DNA of 64,000 bases from Aliiruegeria haliotis (GTDB lineage Bacteria > Pseudomonadota > Alphaproteobacteria > Rhodobacterales > Rhodobacteraceae). The DNA is taken from assembly GCF_003003255.1 (NCBI RefSeq), contig NZ_PVTD01000004.1:248001-312000 (forward strand), written 5' to 3'. The translations under genes were made by a program, and so were the position numbers. Position 1 is the first letter of the stretch, and each line of letters starts with the position of its first letter. This document shows, in pieces, positions 1 through 7,495 of this stretch. The notes under the pieces are model-generated. The model had not been told where the DNA came from. It did no database searches and was given only the letters and a program-made list of their open reading frames with translations.

Positions 1-122
1 CACCATCCGCGCAGCCCGCGCCATGCAGCCAGCGCCACCAGAGCCACGGCAAGCGCCGTGCCGATCCAGATGACGGCCCAGGACAGCAACGGATCGAAGA
101 GGATATCCGTCGCCCGCGTCAT
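1..122 (-). CDS. Membrane protein, N-terminal fragment cut by window edge
   Basis: Only the first 40 codons lie in the window. They begin with ATG and read MTRATDILFDPLLSWAVIWI, followed by a second hydrophobic stretch, so the protein opens with one or two membrane segments. The start overlaps the stop of the preceding DUF4159 gene by four bases (ATGA), making it the fourth gene of the moxR operon. In related bacteria this slot usually holds a large membrane protein with a glutamine-amidotransferase-like domain. That identity is an inference from gene order, because the diagnostic part is outside the window. Confidence 0.7.
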   Translation of the reverse strand, partial: MTRATDILFDPLLSWAVIWIGTALAVALVALAAWRGLRGW

Positions 123-2893
123 TGGCCCAGCCTGTCGAGCAGCGCAGGCACGTGGACCTGGTCGGATTTGTAGTTTCCGGTCAGCACATGCATCACGAGG
201 TTCACTCCGAAGCGCAGCGCCAACTCACGCTGCCGTTCCCCGGCGTAGCCACGGCCAACCGGGAACATGGTGTTTCCCAACTCGTCGATCGCCCAGGCCG
301 CAGCCCAGTCATTGCCACCGATGACAATCGGCGTCACGCCATCGTTGAGGTTGCGAAAAGGCATGCCCTCGACCTGCTCGGCATCGGCGGGCGCGGCCTC
401 GACCCAGACATCCCGACTGGCGAAGCGGCCCGGGAAGTCCTGCAACAGGTAAAACGTGCGGGTCAGCACGTGGTCCTGCGGCAGCGGTTCGAGTGGCGGG
501 ATGTCCAGCGGCTGCGCCAGTTGCTGCAGCTTGCGGCCGGTTGGCGTGCCGGAGCCGAAACCGCCGATATCCGCGTCGCGCGTGTCGAAGAGGATCATAC
601 CGCCGTTGCGAAGGTACTGATTGAGGCGCGCATAGGCTTCCGCAGAGGGGATCGGCTGTGTCTCGCTGACCGGCCAGTAGAGCAGCGGATAGAAGGCAAG
701 CTCGTCTGTCTCCAGGTTCACACCCATCGGCGCGGCCGGTTCAACGGAGGTTCGGCGGTAAAGCGCATCGCCGACACCGGCCAGACCGGCGGCCGCGACC
801 CGGTCCAAGCTGTCGTCCCCGGTGAGCACGTGGGCCAGAACGACCTCGGACGTCGCGAGGATCGCGAGCTCTTCTGCAACGTCCTCCTGAGCCTCGACGG
901 GCGTGGCAGGCAGAAGGACCGCCAGTGCAATTGCCGCTGCCACACCGCCGCCCGCCCCGCGCAGGCGCCCAGACAGCCACAGCGAAGCGAAAATGTCGAG
1001 GGCAAGCATCAGCAGGGCCGCAGCCAGGACATGGCCCTTCAGCGGGGTCTCCCGCAGCAGGCCCATCCCCTCCACCGCGATACGCGCTGGCCATGCCGCG
1101 CGCTGCAACCGGTCCGCCGACGACAGGACATTGAGTGCGATGCTCCGCTCATCCGAACCGGTATAGAGGCCGGGCGGCATGTCGGCATCCATCTTCCGTG
1201 CCGCGAGGCGCTCGCCGGGCACACCGGGCAGCGTCCCGGCATCACTGACCGCACCAAAGCCGTCAAGCACGCGGGCCGCGGTCCAGGTTGTCCCCGCGAG
1301 ATCTTCTGCCGATGGCACCGTCGGGCGGGAATACAGCGCCAGCCGTTCCAGCATCTGCACAAAGAGACCGGAGAGCGGCAGGTTGGACCACTCGGCATTG
1401 GCCGTGACGTGGAACAACACGACCTGCCCCTCGCCCAACCGCTTGCGGGTCACCAGCGGCGTACCGTCGGTCAGGGCCGCGATCACTCGTTCGCTCAGGT
1501 CCGGATCGGGTTGCGCCATGACTTGCGAGCGAACGACCACCTCCTCGGGCACGTCCAGCCCGAAGAACGGCGAGTTTTCCGAAAAGGTGCGAATGGTCTT
1601 GGGTTCGCCCCAACTCATCGCCCCACCAACACTGCGCCCCCCCACGCGCAGGCGGACCGGCATCAGCGAGTCTTCCTCCGCGCGGCTCAGGTCGGAAGCC
1701 GCAACCTGCGGTCCGGCAAATCGCACCAGAAGACCACCCTTTTCGACCCATTCGATCAGCCCGTCCTGCTCCGCCGGGGCGAGGCGGGCGACGTCGGCCA
1801 GAACGACTGCGTCCGGGTTGGCGACCAGCAGATCAACAAGTGCGCCGTCAAGAAGATCTGCAGTCGGTTCCAATGCCTGACGGAGGAAATGCAACGGCGA
1901 TAGCAACTCCAGCCCTTCGCGGTCATCCCGGCTCGCAATGAGCGCCACCTCGCGCCGCTTGAGGCTGTCGTCGGTGAGCGTCACGGCACCAGCTGATCGA
2001 TTGCCGACGATCTCGAACCGGGTAATCCGGTTGCGCAATTCCGGCGGTAGCGAAAGCTCTGCCTGAGCCTGCGCCTCGCCTGCATCAAAGCGCAGGGGCA
2101 CTGAGGCCAGGCTGCGCTCCACGCCGGCCGGATCCAACCCGATGGCCGCGATCTCGATCTCGCTTTCCACGGAACTCGCCGATCGCACGGCGCCGACCTG
2201 GACGATCCCGTCGGCATATCCGGCGGGAAGCAGCCCGAGGGCGGCCCGGCCGCCCTCCAGCACGCGAACGGTCCCGCGTGCCTCCAACGCCTCCAGCATC
2301 TGCTCCCGGATGGGGCGATCCAGACCATCGGAGAACCAGACACTGTCGAAACGTGCATTTCCAAGCGCCGCAATCCAGAGATCCTGCGCCTCCTTCGCCG
2401 GCGCCCAAGGTTTCGGTTCCAGCCCGGAAATACGGTTTGCCCAGCGGTCTGCGGAGAGGAACTCCGGCGCGCCGGCCGGGAAATCCGTGCGCTGAACAAG
2501 CGCCACGGGACGGCCTGCACGGGAGGCGTCCTCGACCACGGCTGCGATCCTGTCCAGACGACGTCCCCAGTCGGGCGCCTCGGCCCAGGACCCGTCGATC
2601 ACGATCAGGAGCGGGCCGCTGCCGGTCTCCTCCACCTGCGGGTTCAGGACCGGCCCCGCGAAGCCAATGATCACCGCGGCGGCCGCAAGCGTCCGCAGCA
2701 ACAGCAACCACCAGGGGGTGCGATCCGTCTGTGTCTCGTCATCAGTCAACCCCAGAAGCAGCGCCACCCCCGGGAATCGCCGCCGGATCGGCGCAGGCGG
2801 CACGGCGCGCAGCACGATCCACAGGATCGGCAAGGCGACCAGCGCAAGCAGGATCAGCGGCGCCGTGAAGCCTATGGGGCCCAGCATCCACAT
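119..2893 (-). CDS. BatA-like / DUF4159 membrane protein
   Basis: A 924-residue protein of the moxR cluster. The N-terminus matches the aerotolerance (BatA) N-terminal region, with two membrane segments in the first 90 residues. A large extracytoplasmic part follows, opening with a von Willebrand-like strand (LLIVIDGSWAEA). Near residue 660 there are further hydrophobic segments ending in a signal-like TPVEAQE, then a C-terminal DUF4159 domain of about 230 residues. I chose the ATG that overlaps the stop of the DUF58 gene by four bases (ATGA); an upstream in-frame extension would run into that gene. The family probably works with MoxR and DUF58 proteins in envelope assembly or stress tolerance, but its biochemical role is unknown. 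Confidence 0.85.
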   Translation of the reverse strand: MWMLGPIGFTAPLILLALVALPILWIVLRAVPPAPIRRRFPGVALLLGLTDDETQTDRTPWWLLLLRTLAAAAVIIGFAGPVLNPQVEETGSGPLLIVIDGSWAEAPDWGRRLDRIAAVVEDASRAGRPVALVQRTDFPAGAPEFLSADRWANRISGLEPKPWAPAKEAQDLWIAALGNARFDSVWFSDGLDRPIREQMLEALEARGTVRVLEGGRAALGLLPAGYADGIVQVGAVRSASSVESEIEIAAIGLDPAGVERSLASVPLRFDAGEAQAQAELSLPPELRNRITRFEIVGNRSAGAVTLTDDSLKRREVALIASRDDREGLELLSPLHFLRQALEPTADLLDGALVDLLVANPDAVVLADVARLAPAEQDGLIEWVEKGGLLVRFAGPQVAASDLSRAEEDSLMPVRLRVGGRSVGGAMSWGEPKTIRTFSENSPFFGLDVPEEVVVRSQVMAQPDPDLSERVIAALTDGTPLVTRKRLGEGQVVLFHVTANAEWSNLPLSGLFVQMLERLALYSRPTVPSAEDLAGTTWTAARVLDGFGAVSDAGTLPGVPGERLAARKMDADMPPGLYTGSDERSIALNVLSSADRLQRAAWPARIAVEGMGLLRETPLKGHVLAAALLMLALDIFASLWLSGRLRGAGGGVAAAIALAVLLPATPVEAQEDVAEELAILATSEVVLAHVLTGDDSLDRVAAAGLAGVGDALYRRTSVEPAAPMGVNLETDELAFYPLLYWPVSETQPIPSAEAYARLNQYLRNGGMILFDTRDADIGGFGSGTPTGRKLQQLAQPLDIPPLEPLPQDHVLTRTFYLLQDFPGRFASRDVWVEAAPADAEQVEGMPFRNLNDGVTPIVIGGNDWAAAWAIDELGNTMFPVGRGYAGERQRELALRFGVNLVMHVLTGNYKSDQVHVPALLDRLGQ

Positions 2894-3771
2894 CAGCGAG
2901 ACCGCTCCAGCGCGGCATAAAGCCAGAGCAACGCCGATTGGGCGCTGTCGCCGGTGTGGTGGCATTCATAGAGCCACCCCGACACCCGGGACAGCTGCTC
3001 AAGCCTGTCCTTGCGCTCTGCCAACCGCTCCAGGTAGCGATCACGCAGATCGCCGGCTTTCATCGTTTCGTGGCTGAGGGTCCCGCCCATGCTCTCGAAG
3101 ATCGTTCGGCCATCGAAGGGAAAGGTCTCTTCGGACGGGTCCAGGATCTGGAATAGGGTGCCATGCACACCGCGATCGGCGGCCTTTGCCAAGGCGGCTT
3201 CCACGCCATCCATGTCGCCCATGAAATCGGAAAGGAACACGGCGCGCGAATGCGCCGGAAGTCCCGGCGCCTCCGGCGTGCCATAGTCATCTTCCGACAG
3301 ATCGCCGGTCAGGGCCTCCGCAAGCCGAACAAGCTGCAACGGTCCGCTGCGGGGTGGCGTGCCGAGGTTGGCCAGCCCGACACGCTCCCCTGCCCGCACC
3401 AGCAGCACCGAAATCGCCAGAGCCAGGAGCCGTGCACGATCCGATTTCGCAGGGCGGTTCCGGTCGCCGGAAAACCCCATGCTGCGCGAACCATCGACCC
3501 AGATCACGACGGATTGCGCCGCCTGCCATTCCTTCTGCCGGATAAAATGAACGTCGGACTTCGCCGACCGGCGCCAGTCAATCTCCCGTGCTTCGTCACC
3601 CTGCGAAATCGGACGATACTGCCAGAACTCGTCGCCCATGCCGGAACGCCGCCGCCCGTGGGATCCCAGCAGCACAGTGGACGCCAGATGCTCCGCCTGC
3701 GCCAACAAGGGCGGCAGGGCCGCCGCGAGCCCCTCGGCCCGGGTGCGAAGTTGTGGCCCGGCCTGGCTCAC
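2893..3771 (-). CDS. DUF58 domain protein with von Willebrand A fold
   Basis: A 292-residue cytoplasmic protein. The hallmark DUF58 motif DEAREIDWRRSAKSD lies near residues 60-75. It is followed by a vWA-type metal-site sequence VDGSRSM near residue 93, so the MIDAS-like DxSxS pattern is present. Such proteins are thought to be partners or substrates of MoxR AAA+ ATPases. The start is GTG and overlaps the moxR stop by four bases (GTGA). The stop overlaps the ATG of the DUF4159 gene, so expression is translationally coupled through the operon. Confidence 0.9.
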   Translation of the reverse strand: MSQAGPQLRTRAEGLAAALPPLLAQAEHLASTVLLGSHGRRRSGMGDEFWQYRPISQGDEAREIDWRRSAKSDVHFIRQKEWQAAQSVVIWVDGSRSMGFSGDRNRPAKSDRARLLALAISVLLVRAGERVGLANLGTPPRSGPLQLVRLAEALTGDLSEDDYGTPEAPGLPAHSRAVFLSDFMGDMDGVEAALAKAADRGVHGTLFQILDPSEETFPFDGRTIFESMGGTLSHETMKAGDLRDRYLERLAERKDRLEQLSRVSGWLYECHHTGDSAQSALLWLYAALERSR

Positions 3772-4775
3772 GCGGCTGCCTCGACCTGACTGACCTGCGC
3801 TGCCACGGAATGGATGATCTCACCGAGGTTTTCGCCCCGGGCCCGCGCCGCGAAGGTAAGCGCCATGCGGTGCAGCAATACCGGCTCGGCCATCTCCACC
3901 ACGTCCTGCGGGGAAGGTGCGAGGCGACCATCCAGGAGCGCTCTGGCCCGCACCGTCAGCATCAGTGCCTGCGCCGCGCGAGGACCCGGCCCCCAGCTCA
4001 CGTTGCGGGTCACAGCCTCGGGCGCGTCGGGTTCGCCGGGACGGAACGCGCGCACCAGATCAAGGATCAGTTCGACGACTTTCTCGCCTACCGGCATGCG
4101 CCGCAGCAGGGTCTGCGCGGCGATCAACTCGTCAGGCGTGAAAACTGCATGCGCTTCTGCCTCCTCGACGCCCGTGGTGGCGATCAGGATATCGTGTTCG
4201 GTCGCGCGATCCGGGTAGGGCACGTCAATCTGCACGAGAAAGCGATCGAGCTGGGCCTCGGGGAGCGGATAGGTCCCCTCCTGCTCGATCGGGTTCTGGG
4301 TGGCCAGAACGTGGAATGGCGCCCCGAGTGCCCGGTGCTCACCAGCGATGGTCACTTCCTTTTCCTGCATGGCCTGCAGGAGCGCCGACTGGGTCCGCGG
4401 CGAGGCGCGGTTGATCTCGTCGGCCATCAGCAACTCACAGAAGATCGGCCCCTCGATGAAGCGAAAGTCCCGCCGCCCGGCCTCGCCCGTCTCCAGCACC
4501 TCCGAGCCGAGGATATCCGCTGGCATGAGGTCGGGCGTGAACTGGATCCGGTTGGTGTTGAGCCCCATCACCGTCCCGAGAGTGTCAACGAGCCGCGTCT
4601 TGCCAAGCCCCGGAAGGCCGATCAGCAGCCCGTGGCCACCGCACAGCAAGGCTGACAGGACAAGGTCCACAACCCGCTCCTGGCCGATGAAACGTCGGGT
4701 GATGGACCCCTTCGCCTCGCCCAGCTTTTCACCCAGCGCTTCGATTTCTGAGACAAGATCTTCGGGCTCGGACAT
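3768..4775 (-). CDS. moxR: MoxR-family AAA+ ATPase
   Basis: A 335-residue AAA+ ATPase with Walker A GLPGLGKT near residue 55, Walker B LLMADEINR near residue 112 and sensor-1 region ATQNPIEQEG. These are the standard MoxR signatures. MoxR proteins act as chaperone-like remodelling ATPases on vWA-domain partners, and two candidate partners are encoded directly downstream. The ATG at 4775 was preferred over upstream in-frame starts because it has a GAGGA-type ribosome site and gives the usual N-terminus (MSEPEDL). It is the promoter-proximal gene of the leftward operon, divergent from the DUF1285 gene across 61 bp. Confidence 0.93.
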   Translation of the reverse strand: MSEPEDLVSEIEALGEKLGEAKGSITRRFIGQERVVDLVLSALLCGGHGLLIGLPGLGKTRLVDTLGTVMGLNTNRIQFTPDLMPADILGSEVLETGEAGRRDFRFIEGPIFCELLMADEINRASPRTQSALLQAMQEKEVTIAGEHRALGAPFHVLATQNPIEQEGTYPLPEAQLDRFLVQIDVPYPDRATEHDILIATTGVEEAEAHAVFTPDELIAAQTLLRRMPVGEKVVELILDLVRAFRPGEPDAPEAVTRNVSWGPGPRAAQALMLTVRARALLDGRLAPSPQDVVEMAEPVLLHRMALTFAARARGENLGEIIHSVAAQVSQVEAAA

Positions 4776-4836
4776 GACAGGATTTCCTCGGGCGTTATGA
4801 TCGGGACCAGTAAGGCAGATATTCCGCCGGGAACAA

Positions 4837-5439
4837 ATGACAAAAAAGGGATCGCGCGAAATGGACAGCACAGTCACCGCCGAGAGCCTGGCAAAGGCCG
4901 CGACAAAGGCCGGAAAATCGGGCGGCCTACCGCCGGTTCACCTCTGGGATCCGCCCTTTTGCGGCGATCTGGACATTGAGATCCGCCGCGACGGCACCTG
5001 GTTTTACAATGGAACACCGATCGGGCGGGCGCCGCTGGTGCGGTTATTTTCCACCATCCTGCGAAAGGATGGCGACGATTTCTTCCTTGTCACACCTGTC
5101 GAGAAGGTGGGGATTCGCGTCCAGGATGCGCCTTTCGTGGCCACGGACGCGAATGCTGCCGGCGACGGAAACACACAGGTGATCACATTCACCACAAACG
5201 TCGGCGACACTGTCACGGCGGGACCTGACAACCCGATCCGCGTGGTCCGCGATCCGGAAACGGGCGAACCCTCGCCCTACGTGCTGGTGCGGGTGAACCT
5301 AGAGGCGTTGATCGACCGCAAGACGTTCTACAGGCTGGTGGACCTCGGCGTGCACCATAATCACCTTGGCGAGGTCTGGTTCGGCCTCTGGTCGGGCGGG
5401 GTGTTCTTTCCGATTGTCCCCTCGGCAGACCTTCCTTGA
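4837..5439 (+). CDS. DUF1285 domain protein
   Basis: A 200-residue protein matching the DUF1285 family common in alphaproteobacteria. The core sequence HLWDPPFCGDLDIEIRRDG and the LVRLFSTILRKDGDDFFLVT block are diagnostic, and the C-terminus ends VHHNHLGEVWFGLWSGG with a histidine-rich turn. There is no signal peptide, so it is probably cytoplasmic. The biochemical function is unknown. Two starts are possible: ATG 4837, preceded by GGGA, and ATG 4861, also preceded by GGGA. The shared family region begins well after both, so either could be used. It is divergent from moxR. Confidence 0.85.
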   Translation: MTKKGSREMDSTVTAESLAKAATKAGKSGGLPPVHLWDPPFCGDLDIEIRRDGTWFYNGTPIGRAPLVRLFSTILRKDGDDFFLVTPVEKVGIRVQDAPFVATDANAAGDGNTQVITFTTNVGDTVTAGPDNPIRVVRDPETGEPSPYVLVRVNLEALIDRKTFYRLVDLGVHHNHLGEVWFGLWSGGVFFPIVPSADLP

Positions 5440-5586
5440 CAGCGCCGGGATCTGCCATTCCGGATCCGGCGACCATTCCGTCAACGCGGCGCGCAACCTG
5501 CCGCGGCGGCAGGGAGGCTGCCAGTCAATGTGCACCGGACTTGCACTGAAGGGCGCGGAGGAGAACTCTGCCAACCGCTCCGTTCG

Positions 5587-6390
5587 TCAGCTGTAGTTCG
5601 GGTCCCGCTTCTGGACGTTCGCCATGACCGTCTCGATCATGTTGGGCGAGCCGATGAGCGCTGCCTGCAACTCCGCTTCCAACCGCAGGTTGGCAGCCGA
5701 ATCCGAGCCGTAGATGGCGTCGACAAGGGCCTTTCCGGCCCGGATCGCCTCCGGGGAGCGCCCCGCCAGCGCGTGGGCGAATGCACGCGCCTCGCTCACG
5801 GGATCATCGGACAGCCGGGTTACAAGCCCGAGTCGAAATGCCTCGGTGCCCTGAAGGATCCGCGCGGTCATGATCAGCGCCTTGGCCTGATCCGCAGGGA
5901 GGAGCCGCGGAAGGCTCTGGGAGATCCCCATGTCCGGGATCAGCCCCCATTTTCCCTCCATGATGGAGAACCGGGAGTCTGGCCGCGCGATCCGGAAGTC
6001 GGCCCCCAGCGCCAATTGCGCACCGCCGCCAAAGCAAACGCCCTCCAGTGCCGCCACGACCGGAACCGGCACCTGGCTCCAGACGACGGCCGGAAGCTGG
6101 AAACGATTGGCGATCTCGCCATCTTCCGGGCTCAGCATCTCTGCCTTGATGTCTTCGAGCTTCCCGGCCATCGCCATCAGTGCGGTGGTGTCGAGCCCGG
6201 CACTGAAATCCCCGCCCTCCCCGGCAAGAACCACGGCCCGCAACCCCGGCTTGTCCCTCAGCATCCGGCCCGCAGCCACCAACTCGTCCAGCAGTTCCAG
6301 CGTCAGGGCGTTTTTCTTGGTCGGGCGGTTCAGCCACACCTCGGCCACCGGGCCATCTGAATTGTCGATGCGTACCAACGGCTCGGACAT
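5587..6390 (-). CDS. Enoyl-CoA hydratase/isomerase (crotonase) family protein
   Basis: A 267-residue crotonase-fold protein, the normal length for the family. The oxyanion-hole pieces are visible as GEGGDFSAGLD (residues 58-68) and EGVCFGGGAQLALGADFRIA. The second acidic catalytic residue usual in enoyl-CoA hydratase is not obvious (the region reads GLIPDMG), so the exact acyl-CoA reaction cannot be named. The ATG at 6390 was chosen because a GGAGG-type ribosome site sits directly upstream. It lies 40 bp downstream of the cation-efflux gene on the same strand and could be co-transcribed. Confidence 0.88.
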   Translation of the reverse strand: MSEPLVRIDNSDGPVAEVWLNRPTKKNALTLELLDELVAAGRMLRDKPGLRAVVLAGEGGDFSAGLDTTALMAMAGKLEDIKAEMLSPEDGEIANRFQLPAVVWSQVPVPVVAALEGVCFGGGAQLALGADFRIARPDSRFSIMEGKWGLIPDMGISQSLPRLLPADQAKALIMTARILQGTEAFRLGLVTRLSDDPVSEARAFAHALAGRSPEAIRAGKALVDAIYGSDSAANLRLEAELQAALIGSPNMIETVMANVQKRDPNYS

Positions 6391-6430
6391 GATTTCCTCC
6401 TCCAAATTGGCAGGGAGAAAACGCCAGCCC

Positions 6431-7399
6431 TTACCCGGGCGTCAAGCGTGACCCAGGGTCGCCTTCGGCACCGGGGCTCGCACTGTGACTTGAACCATGT
6501 CCAATCCGGCGCGCATCGCGGCAGCGGTCCTGAGCGGTCTCGATCTCCAGAACCGACCGTCGAACACCGAACCTGTCTGCGAGCACACGCTTGAGCGCGA
6601 CCTTGACCGAAGCCGCAGGTGCACCGTCCTGCAGAACCACATGCGCCTCCAGCGAGGTTTCGTGCTCCCCCACCTGCCAGAGGTGAACCTGATGAACCTC
6701 TCCCACGCCGTCCACGGATTCCATGCCCTCCAATACCGCTTCAAGGCGCGGTGCGCCGGGGCTGCCGAGCATCAGGATCCGGATCACGGGCCGGACCTCC
6801 CGAACCGTATGCCACAGGATGTACCCGGCAATCCCGAGCGTCACCAGCGGGTCCACCAATCGCCAGTCGTAGAGAAGGATCAGTGTGCCGCCGACAATCA
6901 CCGCAACCGAGCCCAGCGCATCCATGACATTGTGCAGGAAGGCAGCGCGCATGTTCACGCTGCCCTTGGACATCCGAAAGATCAGCATGGCCGTCACCAG
7001 GTCGACCACCAGCGCAACAGCCGCGACGACGACCACGATCCAGCCGCGCACGTCGGGCGGGTCCAACAGCCGGGTCACGCCTTCGGCCGCGAGGTAGACG
7101 GCAATCACGATCAGCGTTGTGTAGTTTATCAGGGCTGCCACGACCTCTGCCCGGCCATAGCCGAAGGTCATGTCTGCATCCGCAGGGCGACGCGCGATCC
7201 GACGCGCCGCAAGCGCAATGACGAGCGACAGCGCATCGCTGAGGTTGTGGATTGCGTCGGCGACCAGCGCGAGGGAACCGGAAATCACCCCTGCCACAAC
7301 CTGCACGACCGTCAGGCCGAGGTTCACAGCGACGGCGGCAAGGACCCGACGGTCCCCGGATGCTATGTCCACATGGTGATGATGGTGGTCGTGCGGCAT
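6431..7399 (-). CDS. Cation diffusion facilitator (Zn/Co/Cd efflux)
   Basis: A 322-residue CDF transporter. It has a histidine-rich N-terminus (DHHHHHVD) and six predicted membrane helices. The two HxxxD metal sites, HNLSDA near residue 51 and HNVMDA near residue 155, form the intramembrane transport site of CzcD/ZitB-like proteins. A cytoplasmic C-terminal domain with HQVHLW follows. It exports divalent cations from the cytoplasm by proton antiport. The last 35 residues are low-complexity and exceed the family core. No metal-responsive regulator is adjacent. Confidence 0.9.
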   Translation of the reverse strand: MPHDHHHHHVDIASGDRRVLAAVAVNLGLTVVQVVAGVISGSLALVADAIHNLSDALSLVIALAARRIARRPADADMTFGYGRAEVVAALINYTTLIVIAVYLAAEGVTRLLDPPDVRGWIVVVVAAVALVVDLVTAMLIFRMSKGSVNMRAAFLHNVMDALGSVAVIVGGTLILLYDWRLVDPLVTLGIAGYILWHTVREVRPVIRILMLGSPGAPRLEAVLEGMESVDGVGEVHQVHLWQVGEHETSLEAHVVLQDGAPAASVKVALKRVLADRFGVRRSVLEIETAQDRCRDARRIGHGSSHSASPGAEGDPGSRLTPG

Positions 7400-7495
7400 G
7401 GGCCTGCCCTACCCGTTTTGGCCAGCGATGCCCCCGGCAGGGCCAGCGCGCAATGCGCCAAATTGGCGAGCGACGGGGAGGCCCACCGTGGGGCC

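Noticed and set aside
7460-7495. Terminator after polA
   Set aside because: A GGCCCAC/GTGGGCC-like hairpin is present on the minus strand, but it needs a bulge and is not followed by a T-tract.
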